Assembly (NCBI GenBank): GCA_001599755.1 | Contig: BCHX01000004.1 | Span: 1,116,001 to 1,180,000 of the forward strand | DNA: 64,000 bases | Direction of reading: 5' to 3' | Source: Gliomastix tumulicola | Lineage: Eukaryota > Ascomycota > Sordariomycetes > Hypocreales > Bionectriaceae | Part shown: piece after piece, positions 33,905-45,274 of the stretch | How the letters are laid out: each line of letters starts with the position of its first letter | Position numbering within the stretch: the first letter of the stretch is position 1 | Made by a program: the position numbers and the translations under genes | The notes under the pieces: generated by a model | Database searches by the model: none | What the model saw: only the letters and a program-made list of their open reading frames with translations | What the model was told of the DNA's origin: nothing

Positions 33905-36066
33905 TACTGTGTGCCATGTTGGAATTTCTTTGTCTTCTGGGTTTTATTTGGTTGGGCAGGGAATACGGAAAAAGGGTCATTTTTGGTTAGGATTGGGTAT
34001 GCACTCGCCGTGATTACGATCAGCGATGATTGTTCGATTAGACACCGCTGCTCCCGGCTCAGGATAGGAAGCATAAAATCGTGACTCTATGGTTATCCTA
34101 CGATTCTTCTTTCTGTCTGCTGTGACGGTGATTTGTCCCCCCAACTCTAGTCTTGGATGCCGAAGGCCAATCTCATCACCTCCAAGTACGCTTCATGTCT
34201 CCCTCATTTTCACGATGGGGCTTCCCCTGATCGGCTTCCTATGTACTTGTGGACCGGCTCTATCAAAACTCCGAAGACGCTCTCACTCTCACTCTCCTGC
34301 CGTCCTCGGACCCTTTAGCTAGACCCCTACATGCACACAGACAGCAAGCCGGGACCAACGGCTGATCGATCAGCACTGATAAGGGGTCCAGCATACCAAG
34401 ACAAAGAAAGTGACACACTTCGGACTCCATCGGACGGAACGGACCTCGACCTATTTCTCCCGAACAGCCTCATGGACCGGGTCAGCAACCCCCATTCCAG
34501 CCAGAACTCAACAAACATTAAATCACCGACACCAGGCAACATGATGCAATGAAACCCCCGAGTCATGTAATCTTCCAAAGCTACGCCCTACAAAGCAAGT
34601 CCTCACGATAAAGCCACCACCGCCTTTACCTACACCGTGGCACGTTCGACTCGACCGGGTGGCGCGGAGATCGCCATAGCGCCAAACGTTAAAAACCACC
34701 AAAANCCCCCGCCGCCGCCGCCGTTCGGGCTATAGTCGCAAAATCCGGGCTCCGAATCTCGCCGCTGAGACTCCTATTCTCCCGCCTTTCTCTCATGCTC
34801 CATCTTTCCTCTGCTTCTTCTCTGAATTGTGACTGTAGCATAGATGAAGGGATCGTTATTGAGTTAGGGTCCTATTTTTGATATCAAAGCCGCGGTCTTT
34901 TTGAGAATTAAGCTCCGTTTAAGCGTCCCGGACAACGCTGCATGCCTCCGGGGCGGCCGCACCGCTAACACAGCCAAAAGATCGGCGAATCCGGAACTCC
35001 AGCTCCGTCCTCCAGCCCGGATCCCCTTTTCCCCCTCCCTATGCAAAGCAACACAGAAACAAGACAGATTACATAGTGACGTCGAGTCTGATCGGACGGG
35101 CTGCATGTGCCACAGATCTGTCATTTTTGACATGACCGCCTTTTTTCTAAAGTGCCAGTTTCTTAGGGCAAATCCTTGGGACCTGTCAGGGTGATGATAT
35201 CATTGTCCCCCCCACCCCGTCGGTCAGTGGATCTGATATGCTTGCCAACGTTGGGGGCTCTTCGGCCAGGAGGAGAAAAGAAAGGGCAGAAAATCGTTGC
35301 CTGGATGACGATGATGTGCATTGTTGTTTGGTGAAAGGGGGGGGGGGGAGAAAACGATGAGAGCTGACTGCCGAGGGGGAAGCCTGCGGCCTCAAAGCAT
35401 GGGTGTACGCGACAAGGGCGAACCACAGGGAGGAGGCTTTCACATGTTTTCTTCGTAGCCCCATCACATAGTGCGAGTCCGTTCAGCGAGGCGTCATCCT
35501 CACAGTAGTAGATGGGCAACAATAGCGAGTCATGAATAGGGATGGAGGTTTGTCCCCATTGTCAATTCTGTGTCACTACCCTATCCCGATAGTCCGCCCA
35601 GAATAAGGAAGAGAAAAATACCGAAAGAGGAAAATGCCTGAACCTCGTGCCAACCCCCCCATACGCCAGAGTGAAGAGTCGATAATGTAAGTGCCATGAT
35701 ATTCCGTAGTGTCCAATCTCATAAATCATAATATAAGCCAAAAACGCCTGCCAGACGTCGCCCGCAAGCAGAAGGGGGAGACATCCCATTGTCTAGGTAT
35801 GTAAAAAAAAGATGGCGTGAAAACTGCGCGCACATGGGGTATAGTGATTCATTCCCGGTTTCCTTTGTCCATGTCGGTTGGTGTGAAGATTTCGACCCTC
35901 CTTCCCCCCCTTTCCTTGATGTAACTTGGTATCATCAAAAAGGCAACAAGACAGAGAGAGAGAAAGTGTAGAACCAGAATCAAGAAGTTCTATGGTCGCT
36001 TCCCAAAAGTGACGCATGCTGTAATTCCAAAAAAGAGAGAAAAGATTTCGTATGTTGTCCCCCCGT
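33905..36066. other. Convergent gene-free region
   Basis: It lies between the 3' ends of two convergent genes. I see no coding sequence. It contains poly-G runs (35337-35349) and one ambiguous base at 34705 before a CCG repeat. Confidence 0.5.
34705..34705. other. Ambiguous base (N)
   Basis: A single n lies between an A run and a run of C followed by four or five GCC units. This looks like a sequencing or consensus uncertainty at a homopolymer boundary. Confidence 0.95.
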
Positions 36067-36351
36067 TCACTTCCGACCGTTCCTGTCGTTGTGACTCCTC
36101 CTCACGCGCTCCCGCCCCCGTCGGGACTCCTCCTCGTCGCTGTGGCTCAGCCGCCTCCGGTCCTCCTCGTACCAGGCGCTCAGCGACTTGCCGCCAAAGG
36201 TGAGGTCGTCGTCCTCGATGATGGTGGGCTGCACCCACGCGTGCGAGCCGGCGTCCATCTCGCAGGCCGAGGGGTCGAGGGCCTGCATGCTGTTGGGGTC
36301 GAGGTAGTATGTCATGTCGGAGGCGGCGCTTGTTGATGATGCCGTCGACAT
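36067..36351 (-). CDS. Small acidic-then-basic conserved-looking protein, unrecognised
   Basis: A 94-residue product starting MSTASSTSAASDMTYYLD. The frame stays open upstream to 36537, but that part is a poly-Thr tract encoded by a trinucleotide repeat, so I prefer the ATG at 36351. The ordered core is Asp/Ser-rich with DPNSMQALDPSACEMDAG, WVQPTIIEDDDLTFGGKSLS and AWYEEDRRR. The last 30 residues are a strongly charged Arg/Glu/Ser tail (ESRRGRERVRRSHNDRNGRK). There is no signal peptide or membrane segment, so it is probably cytosolic or nuclear. The mixture of Trp, Tyr and Pro in the core is unlike the shadows around it. No function can be assigned. Confidence 0.6.
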   Translation of the reverse strand: MSTASSTSAASDMTYYLDPNSMQALDPSACEMDAGSHAWVQPTIIEDDDLTFGGKSLSAWYEEDRRRLSHSDEEESRRGRERVRRSHNDRNGRK

Positions 36352-36389
36352 TGTGTTGTGTTGTGGTTGTTGTGTTGTGGGTAGGGTAG

Positions 36390-36413
36390 TAGTAGTGGTG
36401 GTGGTGGTGGTGG
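36390..36413. repeat. (GGT)n microsatellite upstream of the small minus-strand gene
   Basis: About eight GGT/AGT units. In the minus-strand frame it would code poly-Thr, which is why I do not use the longer start for that gene. Confidence 0.85.
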
Positions 36414-38046
36414 TAGACTGGGCGGGAGAGTGCGGTCTGCTGCTGCCCGGGCCCTTTGTCGACTCTTTCGTAGCCTCGAGAGTGGCGGGCTTCCGTTCCT
36501 TGTCTGTGGTGTGGACGGGTGTTGTGGGCATGTACAAAACGGGGCGCCGTCAGAGAGATTTCAGCGACCGGCGCTTTTTCTGTTGTTCGTTCTTGTAGTC
36601 GGGGAGAATAGAGATAGATGTCTCGGCAGCTGGGTGATGGAGAATGGTCCCAGGTGAAACAGAGAAATGTCGGTCGAGTGGACTAATATAATTCTTTTGT
36701 GTGAGCCGGCCGGTTTCGGTGGGTGTTGAATCGTGCAGGTGTTTGTGAGTGTCGGTGATGGTGGGGGCGTGTGCAGAAGAATGGTTGCGTCTTGGATGGG
36801 CAAGGGCAAGGGGGATGACGAGCTTGAGTATCAAGATGAAGAAAGGGAACAAGAAACAGACAAGACCAGGAAACCGGGGAACGGGAAGGGCCACCTTGTA
36901 TATACGTATTCTTCCCCCCCCCCTCCTCCTCCTCCTCGGGATCAACGAATACCAAGCAAAACGGCCAAGGCAAAGGGGCGAAAAGCACGACACAAGTGAT
37001 GAGTGAGAAATGGGAAGGCGGCTCCAGGGCCTGCTCCACGGGAGAAATGGAGATAGGAGAAATAGTAAGGGTGGTGGGAGGAAGAATAAGACAGCTGTTC
37101 GGCTTACCAGTGATCGCTAGCGCCCTGGCAGTGCCTCTGCTCAGCGGCGGTCTTTCCCCACTCTCTGAATCGCCGCCCAGGGGGGGGAGGGGGGGTGTGT
37201 GTTTTGTTAAGTTGCGCCCTGGGCTGAAAGGTACCTTGCAGTACCTGTAGTTTGCTGGACGAGCTGCAGGTCTGCCTGTCGTGCGGAGATGGGAAGCAGC
37301 AGCAATGGCGGGGCCGTGTGCGTGCGAGATGCAGGCTGATAGAGAGAGATGGCGTTCGTTCGTTCGGTGGTGGCGCTCTTGATGATGGATGCGGGCTGAT
37401 TATTTACTCTCTTGGTGATGTGTTTGTAAAGGAGAGAGAGGGAGAGAGAGAGAGAGAAGCGGCGGAGGGGATTCCTGTGGGTGATATAGAGATGGATGCG
37501 TGTGGGAAGCGAAAGCTGAGCTGAGCTCGCGATTCCGTCGTCTGTCCGCGGGGCGTGTTCTGATCAACAGCGATCTGCGGTCGGATGAGCTTATCACACC
37601 TGCTGGATCGGCGAGCCGGTCTGAGACAATGGGCAGGTCGCTGAGGGGGGGACGGGTGGCGTCTTGTCCAGGCAGATGATGAAATGGGACGGAAGAACCA
37701 ACAGGCGGGCAGGGGGAAGTCGAAGAATAAAAAGGGAAGCCTAATACTGCCAAAAAGACGAGAAAAGGCGGAGGACGGCGATGACTCCTGGCGGACGCGA
37801 GGCGTTCAGGTTTACGTCTTGGCGGGTGTGGGCGACAGGGAGGAGGAGGAATACGCGACGGCTCTTCTGCTCTCTGATTGATTCACTGGCCACAGAAATG
37901 GTTGCGTCTTGGCTCGTGTCACTGGCGGGGCGCGCTTGTCTTGTGTGTTCAGCGGCGATACGGCGAGGGTCAGATGTCGTGTTCCGGGTGATTTGTGTGT
38001 GATTGACCGCCGAGAGAACAGAATGGGCGAATGCGTGCGCGTATAT

Positions 38047-38061
38047 ACTACTAAGTAGTAG
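38047..38061. repeat. TACTACT/AGTAGTA inverted repeat
   Basis: Seven-base arms with a one-base centre, followed by GGTAGC. Related palindromes occur at 38577-38590 and 40238-40251. Confidence 0.7.
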
Positions 38062-38576
38062 GTAGCACGTACTTGAGATCAAGTGCATCACGCCCCGGGG
38101 CGCAACGTCAGCTTTCCTTCATCGTGGCTCGTGGCCGCTGACACGCAGCCGCGGTAAATCCAGGCCCCTCCAGAACAGACTTCAGCCGTACCGCCAGCCC
38201 GGGATTGCGCTGTCACCAGGTCCAGGTCTACCTAAATTGCGCGCTAAACGTCCCTGTCTGGCGAGCTGGAAGCGTCCAGCTGGCGATCGGGAAAACCAGG
38301 CCCTGCCCGGACCCGACATCTGGAATGAAAAGTCGAGATTTCAATTCAATAGCGGTATCGGATGCCAGCATCCTTGATGTCTCTTTATCTATGCCTATCG
38401 CGATCATCGGGGAGGCAGTAGCGGCGAGAGTCATGATTCATTCATTCAGCGCCATACCGGCCGCGCTGCCTTCTCGATGCGGAAGCTGGCTGCGCCCACA
38501 CGCCAATTGATGGGTGATTTTCTGGGGACTGATTCTCCCATCCCACCGCTGTAAGGCTGCTGAACTGAACAGCTAC

Positions 38577-38590
38577 CTACTCCTGAGTAG
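38577..38590. repeat. CTACTC/GAGTAG inverted repeat
   Basis: Six-base arms around CT, followed by TAGCTACT. It is similar to the palindrome at 38047. Confidence 0.65.
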
Positions 38591-39162
38591 TAGCTACTAT
38601 TAGTACCTAGAAAATGGGAGGGGGCGTGTCCGTACTCCCCCCGCAACTCTCGATCAGCCCGAAACCTTCACGACCGGCACCTCGGATATTGCTGCTTCCA
38701 TCAGTCCCGACTCTTCGCGATGGCTGCATGCCTTCCCTGATATTTCCCGCCCTCTCTCCTCTGTCATTGAATCAGGTGCTGGTGGCAATGCACTCACTGT
38801 AACTGAGGTCCCATGCAGGAAGCCTGAGTAGTAGGTAGGCGATGTGTGCACAGAGTCGAAATACTACCACCCCCCCCCCGGCCATCCGGCAGTGTATCTG
38901 CGCCACGTTTTCTTATGCGAACCTGCAACCAACCTGCTTTTGCCCAGACAAATACGATGCGCACGGCACGGCATGTGGCATGCATGCACGCGGCCGCGTA
39001 AAACTGCAACCCCCCCGGGTCTGCACGGATGACTCGTAACACGCAGAATCAGGTTCGCACAGGCCGTGATAGTTGCCTTCTTTCTTTCAACTCTGCCTAC
39101 AGCTGGTTTTTGGCCCACGGAGAAACGGACTCATGGCAGATGATCAACATCATCCGATATCT

Positions 39163-39180
39163 AGGCAGGCAGGCAGGCAG
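39163..39180. repeat. (GGCA)n short tandem repeat
   Basis: About four and a half GGCA units, then GCGGG. Confidence 0.85.
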
Positions 39181-39663
39181 GCGGGAGTCTACGAGTAAGC
39201 AGACATGCGCATTCCGCACCTATCAGGCGAATGCGCATACTCAGCAAATGCGTATTCCCGCCAAAGGCAAGCAAAAACACGGGTCGAGCTCCTTTCCCTT
39301 GTGGGTGGGATCGGCTCATTAGGACTTGGGGATGCACAACAGTTCAGTCACTTTACTCCGTCACACACACACACACTCACACACCCCTCCTCCTCCTCCT
39401 CCTCTAGGCCGGATCGTCGTGCGCCGAATGAGACAAGACGGGCCATACATGCATGATTTGCAAAAGATGCACACAGCGCCAATGGGGAAATCTTACAATA
39501 CCTTCCGGGAGGGAGGGGGGCTGATCAATTTCTCCAACAGCCCGACTTTTACACATGTCAATCCTCCCGACCCTCTTCGCATGGCGGACTGTCCCCTTCC
39601 TTCTCCCCGCGCTGCAGAGGAGTCTCCGAGGTGCGAGGGGGTAGTTATCGCGCGCGCAAGATG

Positions 39664-39689
39664 CATGACATGACATGACATGACATGAC
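39664..39689. repeat. (TGACA)n pentanucleotide repeat
   Basis: Five five-base units. Confidence 0.9.
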
Positions 39690-40237
39690 TTACGCAGTTG
39701 GGATTTTCAAACAAAACCAAATTCCCAATAGCGAACAAGGCTATGAATCGTAGATTGGTGTCGGTGACTCGAATCATCTGCTTGGCGCGCATGACGGGAG
39801 TTCTTGGCGGGAACGAGCGGGGGAGGCGTGAGAACCTGTGCACAGTCATCTGACAGTATTCGAGACTGTTTCCCTTTTCTGCTGCTGCCTCCTCCTCCCC
39901 TCCAGATAGAGTGGTGCATCTCATGCTTGGCGGGGATTTCAGAGGTCAACCCCCCCGAAGAGGTGGCTTACAACGTTGCGAAGCGATGCCTGACGGAACG
40001 CTGACAGCACATGAGGGGACGGGTTCCAAATCCTGTGTTTACGAAGAGGCCACGTCTTTTGCGCAGATATGCCATTGGGCGAGAGAGAAAGAGAGAGACC
40101 ATGGCACTTTTGACGGGTGCTGTGGACTGCATTTCCGGCCGGGCGCGGTTGCAGCAGTAGTCCTGCATTTTCAACGTGGCCCCTTCAGCGGACGAACAAG
40201 TACCTACCAGCCACGTCTAGCCTTGCCAGTTCATCTA

Positions 40238-40251
40238 GTACTACTAGTAGT
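40238..40251. repeat. Perfect 14-bp palindrome TACTACTAGTAGTA
   Basis: Perfect dyad symmetry with no spacer. It is followed by another GTAGTC. It is the cleanest copy of the motif that recurs from 38 to 40 kb. Confidence 0.8.
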
Positions 40252-40435
40252 AGTCGACGCAATCGATCCAGGGTCTCAGAAAAAAAATGATGTCTCGTAT
40301 CCAGTACACGTTTGATACATCCCGACGCGGCCACGAGGGTCCAGACCAGCGAGTCCGGGCGAGGTCCAGAATACGAAAGAGGGGGTGAAGAAGACGGACC
40401 TGGGACGATAGTGGCGAGCAGAAGCGAAACCTGGG

Positions 40436-40459
40436 GTTCACTGTTCACTGTTCACTGTT
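40436..40459. repeat. (TTCACTG)3 tandem repeat
   Basis: Three exact heptamer units, bounded by GGGG on the left and followed by TTTTCAATCCCC. Confidence 0.9.
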
Positions 40460-41106
40460 TTCAATCCCCTTCCAGTGGCCCACCCCCGTCCGATATTCTA
40501 GCTTCGTGATTATCGAATTGTCCGTCAGCTTAGGGGTGCCTGTGGCGTGTAGGTAATCGGGAGGAGTCGCGTCCGCTGGTGCAAACTGCGTGCGAGATGG
40601 TGTGCTGACCCCTTTGCCTGTTGCAGTAGCAGTGTCCGCTGGGAATATGACTCAAGTGGCTTTTTTTTTTCCCACCGCACACTGAAGAGCGATGCCGGTC
40701 CGGAAAGGAAAAGTGATTCAAGAACCAAAAAAAAAAAAAAGATAGCTTCCATTTTCCCCAAGAGTCATCGACCGAGATGCAGACCGGCCGGAGATGAGTC
40801 TTCGCAGGCTTGCGATTGCCCCTCCCCTTTCCTTCCTTCCTCTTGGCAACGCGGGGAGTTACGTCGGGGCTTGTCAGTGTGCAGCAGAATCGACAGATTC
40901 CACCGCGCGATGTCGACATGCGGCCATGAGTAAGGGTATTCGTAAGACGAAAAAGGGATGCAACCCTTGCAACCCTTGCACACCCGTCTTCTGCAGGTGG
41001 GTGTGCAGGAGACTGCCTCTTTCGCATCTGCAAGAAAGACGGCGATTAGGAAATTCGCATGTCTGACCGAGTCCGATGTCCGGAGGCCTGTTTTCCTTAT
41101 CGCAGC

Positions 41107-41125
41107 TATCTTATCTTATCTTATC
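41107..41125. repeat. (TTATC)n pentanucleotide repeat
   Basis: About four units of a five-base repeat that contains GATA on the minus strand. Confidence 0.85.
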
Positions 41126-42082
41126 GGGTTGTTGGTGGGGGGTGTTGACAAAGAGCGGCTTCTTGACATTTGGGTCGCAGTCTTGCGAATGCGAGTGTGA
41201 CTTGCGTCCGGATGACACGAGCCGCGCACGAGATCAAGCATCCGAGAGAGACAGAGAGACAGAGACAGAGAAACACACCCCTCACCGGCACCGATTCATC
41301 CCGAGACACCAGCAGACTGGGCAAAGTACCTCCATGTACCTCTGATGTGCCGCCAGCGCCGCAAGATACGAACAGATTGGCGGCGTCGGAATCTGGGATC
41401 TGACGCTTGGCGGGAAGGGGGCCATGATGTCATTGCATCGCGAGAGTATTCCAAAAACCTTGAGCCGCTTCCCGAGGATCACTTTTTTTTTTCCCTTAGC
41501 TACCAAAGGGGGATGAGGAATCCGGTTATTTGCCGGTTCTGACAGGGCCTAGCGGGATCGAGTGATTGAGAAATGACATGCAGCATCCGGGTCCTGTCCT
41601 GCCGGACGGAGCAGAGGGATCTCGTTATGACGAAATGGCTGCGGTCCATCGCCTGTCGCGGGCTTTTCGGTTCTCTGGGCTTTTCGCTGCAAAAGTATAT
41701 GCGATCATGACGACACTGGCTGTCAAAAAGTCCGGGGAAAGGGGAGGGAGGGGGGTGTGTGTCCTGCTACGCTGTCCGCCTCACCCGGGCATGGCCACGC
41801 GGCGCTGTCAAGTCACCGCCCGGTCTAGTAACGATAGACTTCAGGGGGGCGAGCTGATCTTCAACCTTGTGATTGGCAGCCCTGTGCTGGCTGTCCGACG
41901 GGCGATTGCATTCCAGCTCGATGTCTGAGCTCTTTTACATTCTTGATGATGAAGATTCATGAATCGACGGACACGCGGTAAGACGACGGCACTTGAGTCA
42001 CGATAGACACCCAGGATCACACGATGAATCATGTTTCATGCTCAATGACACTCTCTCCCCCGCGTAGGTAGCACCTATTCAC

Positions 42083-43192
42083 TCACCCCTTGACGGTCAT
42101 CATCTCCTTCACCCTCCGATTCACCCACTCGTCGCACCCAACCTCCTCGTACAGCACCCCTTCCTCTCCGACACAGCTCTCCACGACGCCGCAGCTTTCG
42201 TGCCGCCCGAAGCCCCAGAAGAAGGCCATGCTCAGCCGCTCCCGCCCGCTGACGTTGCGCGCCCGGTGCACCGTGCTCACGTACCGCCCGTTGGTCACGC
42301 GCTGCAGGTAGTCGGCGATGTTGACCACGAAGGTGCCCGGCCTGGGCGGCGCGTTGAGCCACTGCCCGGCCCGGCTGAGGACCTGCAGGCCCGGGATGCC
42401 GTCCTGCTGGTGGAGGATGGTGAAGAGCTGGAAGTCGGTGTGTGCGCCGATGGACACGTCGCCTTGCTCCGGGGACGAGGATGGGGGTAAGGAAGGGTAG
42501 TAGTTGAATGCGTAGGCGGCGTCCGGGTAGCGGACCTTGTCGGCGAAGAAGTCCTCGTCGAGCGAGAGCGAGAGCGCAAAGGAGCGTGTGAGCGCCCGCG
42601 CGACGCGGAGGCACTCGACAAAGTACCGCGTTATAGCGGTCCGGAGCTGCGGCACGTGTGCGTCCGTGGCGTTCCAGGGGAAGTCCTCGATCCTCATGAA
42701 GCGCATGGCGTCGGGCGGGATGTCGTCGACGTGGTCCTTGACTTCGGGATCGTAGCGCGGGTCGTACGTCCACGAGAACGTCTCGCGGACGTCGACCCCG
42801 TCGTCCCTGTTGATCCTCTGCGTCCCGGGGGCCTTGTAGCCGTTGTAGTACTTGCTCTTGCCGATGTCCGCCTCCAGCTTCGTGTCCAGGTCCTCCCGGA
42901 AGAAGGCCCGGCAGGCGTCCTGCGCCTCGGCGATGACGGCCGGGTCCACGCCGTGAGCCGCCACGTAGAAGAAGCCGTTGTTCGTAGCGGCGTCGCGGAT
43001 CTGCGCGGCCACGCCCCGGCGGTCGTCGAGCGACGAGCTGAAGGCGCCGGAGATGTCTATAACGGGAATCTCGGAGGGGAGCGCATCCCGGAGAGGGGTC
43101 CGGAGGATGGTGCGGGTGATGGGGCCGTTGCCGGAGAAGAGACGGAGCTCCGTGGTCTGGGCCTGCGCGCCGGTGACTTCGACGGTCGACAT
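42083..43192 (-). CDS. 2-oxoglutarate/Fe(II)-dependent dioxygenase, isopenicillin-N-synthase-like
   Basis: The 369-residue intronless product has the DIOX_N domain first (residues about 40-170: EIPVIDISGAF, NGFFYVAAHGVD) and the double-stranded beta-helix 2OG-Fe(II) domain next. The iron ligands are visible: His251 and Asp253 in GAHTDFQLFT, and His309 in STVHRARN. The 2-oxoglutarate-binding pair is Arg319-x-Ser321 in RERLSMAFF. FNYYPSLPP is the usual strand before the HxD. Family members oxidise small molecules in secondary metabolism or detoxification, and the substrate cannot be read from sequence. No other biosynthetic gene is nearby, so a metabolite cluster is not supported. No signal peptide is present, so it should be cytosolic. 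The codons are GC-rich, in contrast with the AT-rich pocket that begins just upstream of its start. Confidence 0.93.
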   Translation of the reverse strand: MSTVEVTGAQAQTTELRLFSGNGPITRTILRTPLRDALPSEIPVIDISGAFSSSLDDRRGVAAQIRDAATNNGFFYVAAHGVDPAVIAEAQDACRAFFREDLDTKLEADIGKSKYYNGYKAPGTQRINRDDGVDVRETFSWTYDPRYDPEVKDHVDDIPPDAMRFMRIEDFPWNATDAHVPQLRTAITRYFVECLRVARALTRSFALSLSLDEDFFADKVRYPDAAYAFNYYPSLPPSSSPEQGDVSIGAHTDFQLFTILHQQDGIPGLQVLSRAGQWLNAPPRPGTFVVNIADYLQRVTNGRYVSTVHRARNVSGRERLSMAFFWGFGRHESCGVVESCVGEEGVLYEEVGCDEWVNRRVKEMMTVKG

Positions 43193-43467
43193 TTTTGACG
43201 TCTTCGGTTCTGTTCGCGAGTGATGTTGTACAAGCAGAGATGAGGGGGAGGTGAGTCTGGATGAGTTGAGAGGAGGTGTCGGACGGGGCCGGCCTTCAGA
43301 TAAGGCGGTCGTCTACGTCTACCCTGTAGAGATGCAGCTTCGGCTCACCAATACCTTACAACATGAACGAGCATACTGATATTTTTATGAGAAGAGTTAG
43401 TGTTGAATTAAATCACAAATTTACTTAGTAACAACTGAGTTATAACTAAATACCCTTTCTTAACAAC
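43193..43467. other. AT-rich junction beside the HET pseudogene
   Basis: The second half (about 43340-43460) is conspicuously rich in A and T, with TTATAACTAAAT-type sequence, unlike the rest of the window. It may be a decayed insertion, but no element is recognisable. Confidence 0.5.
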
Positions 43468-44653
43468 CTAGAAATGTAGCATTCCCCTGCTCCAGCGTCG
43501 CCCAGCAGACGTGTAGGTGATAGGCCTAACCTCCTGTTTCCTCATAGCAGACATCCTACCAAGCCATAAGTCCGTCTCAAAGCGCGCCTTGCCCCTGGTC
43601 TTGGTCTGGAACCTGCGGTCAAACTGGCGTAGAAAGTCCCTTATTGTGCTCGAATGCGCAAGCTGTCCGTCCACACCACGGGAACGTAGGAAAGAGATGA
43701 CGCAGCCAACCAATTCCCCCTCTGACATACCGTAGTCTGGGCGCAGTATAGCAGAGTTGTTTGCGTCCAATGACATTCCCAGCAAGGCATATATCATATC
43801 GCGTGAGTCGTGCGCTTCGCTGCCCTGAAACCTCTGAAGAAGTGTATAAAGATCTCGGTTCTGGCCCCCACCAGGAAGTCTTCCTCGATGCGCCAGGCAT
43901 GATATCGAGGACCGACTGGAAGTGATTTTTCATCGTCACTTTTATCAGTTGCGGAGCAAGAGCGAAGATGCCGGCTTGGATAGATCTGGTACCGCAATGA
44001 ACGAAAGCAACCTTGGCGTTGGCAACCTCTTGCAAGATCCACACCCTCGTGAACCAGGGCCGGGTCGAGTAGTGTTTGCAAGCCTTCGGAGAGGAGTTGG
44101 GCCTCCGGGCCTGCATGCTTGCTCTGCAAGATGGGGCGGATCGTTGTCCAAAGACCCTGCCAGCGCTGATCTGATGACATCCAGTCTCTGCACGTGTGTT
44201 TCAAACTCTCCTTTTGCAGTTGTTGGAGGTAATCCATCACCACGTTTGTCTCGTATGTCGCCTGCCCTAGCCAGAAAATAACACTCTGGGCTTGCTTGTA
44301 TATGTCTCCCATCTGCTGCACTTGGTGTCCTCGCTCTTTCAAGTTGCCCTGATCGATGCACACCGCGTCCACCCATAGTATCCGATCCTGATCGCGGAAA
44401 CGGAGAGACTGAAGGGCTAGATAAGGATTTGTGGTGATGCCGAGCTCTCTGCCATTCACCTCCATGCCGTTGCTGAGGTCTTTTGAAGCCCCAGGTGTAG
44501 GATAGTGCTTCGTAGGGAATGACTTCCTCACGTTTGATGGAACCGTGCCTGGAAGATTTCGCCCTGCAGAACAGGCCCCTCGCCTTTCACAAGGCGGAGG
44601 AGCCGGAAGGCAGGGCTGTCCAAGCCAAGAGGTTCGTACGTGAATGGCTTCAT
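43468..44653 (-). pseudogene. Frameshifted HET-domain (heterokaryon incompatibility) pseudogene
   Basis: The remains of a HET-domain gene, whose intact relatives trigger programmed cell death on non-self recognition. The family motifs appear in order but in changing frames. MKPFTYEPLGLDSPAFRLL starts it at 44653. YEALSYTWG lies in a second frame (near 44500). LWVDAVCIDQ and VQQMGDIYKQAQSVIFWLG lie in a third (about 44340-44250). RPWFTRVWILQEV follows after another shift (near 44050), and LYTLLQRFQ with DMIYALLGM after a fourth (below 43860). I place the breaks near 44535, 44490, 44065 and 43862. None has GT-AG intron boundaries that would repair the frame. The order of motifs and lack of large gaps suggest small indels, not recombination. 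Motif coverage stops soon after the HET domain, so the C-terminal half is missing or unrecognisable. Confidence 0.88.
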
Positions 44654-45274
44654 CTCCAAGCCGAGCTGATGCGAACGTATCGATAGTTTATGATGGGGTC
44701 CATATGCGAAATCCTGGGTCGCAGGCAAAGGGGTGGTGCAACTGAATTGTAGGTGGTGGATGAATTTACACTGCTGGGACAAATGGGGACAGGATAACCG
44801 CGGAAAGTCGGTCGGCTTCAATTTGTGTGAAGATGCAGAAATATACAGGTGCTGACAGAGCTTGCCATTTCTCTAATAATATATCGTTGGATCCAGGCTC
44901 ATTCGATGGCGCAGCACAGCCCTCGGCTATGGTGGCGGTCATTGCGCCACATGGCAAGGCAATTTTCCTGGGGTTCCAGTATATATATTATCTAGACGGT
45001 GCACATGATGAATGCAAAGTGCTGCTCGTAGATGCCGTGTGGCCTGTTAAGAAACTGAGCCACGTCACATGAGCTGTATACTTACTTGACTTGCGGTGAC
45101 CTCAGCTTGCTTTTAACTTGGTACCTCGTAACATGCTCTTCATATCTGGTCGTAATCTGAGTATCAAAGCTCTAAAGCAATCGCTGGACAATTTTGAAGC
45201 AACTCGCTGCCACTCGCCGGTATCATCGCCATGCGCGCGCCCAATAGCTGATAGGGTGCACACTTCCCTTCTAC
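44654..45274. other. Region between the HET pseudogene and the DUF3292 gene
   Basis: This is the upstream flank of the pseudogene and 3' flank of DUF3292. It is AT-rich around 44870-45000. A minus-strand frame extends the pseudogene upstream without family similarity. No other feature is seen. Confidence 0.45.

Larger units (their letters stand above)
36352..42082. other. Gene-poor 5.7-kb region rich in short repeats
   Basis: I find no supported gene between the small protein (minus) and the 2OG oxygenase (minus). It holds GGT, GGCA, TGACA, TTCACTG and TTATC repeats, several TACTACT/AGTAGTA palindromes and many G or C runs. Open frames are short and lack codon bias. Confidence 0.5.

Noticed and set aside
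43794..44531. Reading the longest HET-like frame as an intact 245-residue gene
   Set aside because: It lacks the YEALSYTWG start of the HET domain and changes to unrelated sequence after about 44065, where the family motif continues in another frame.
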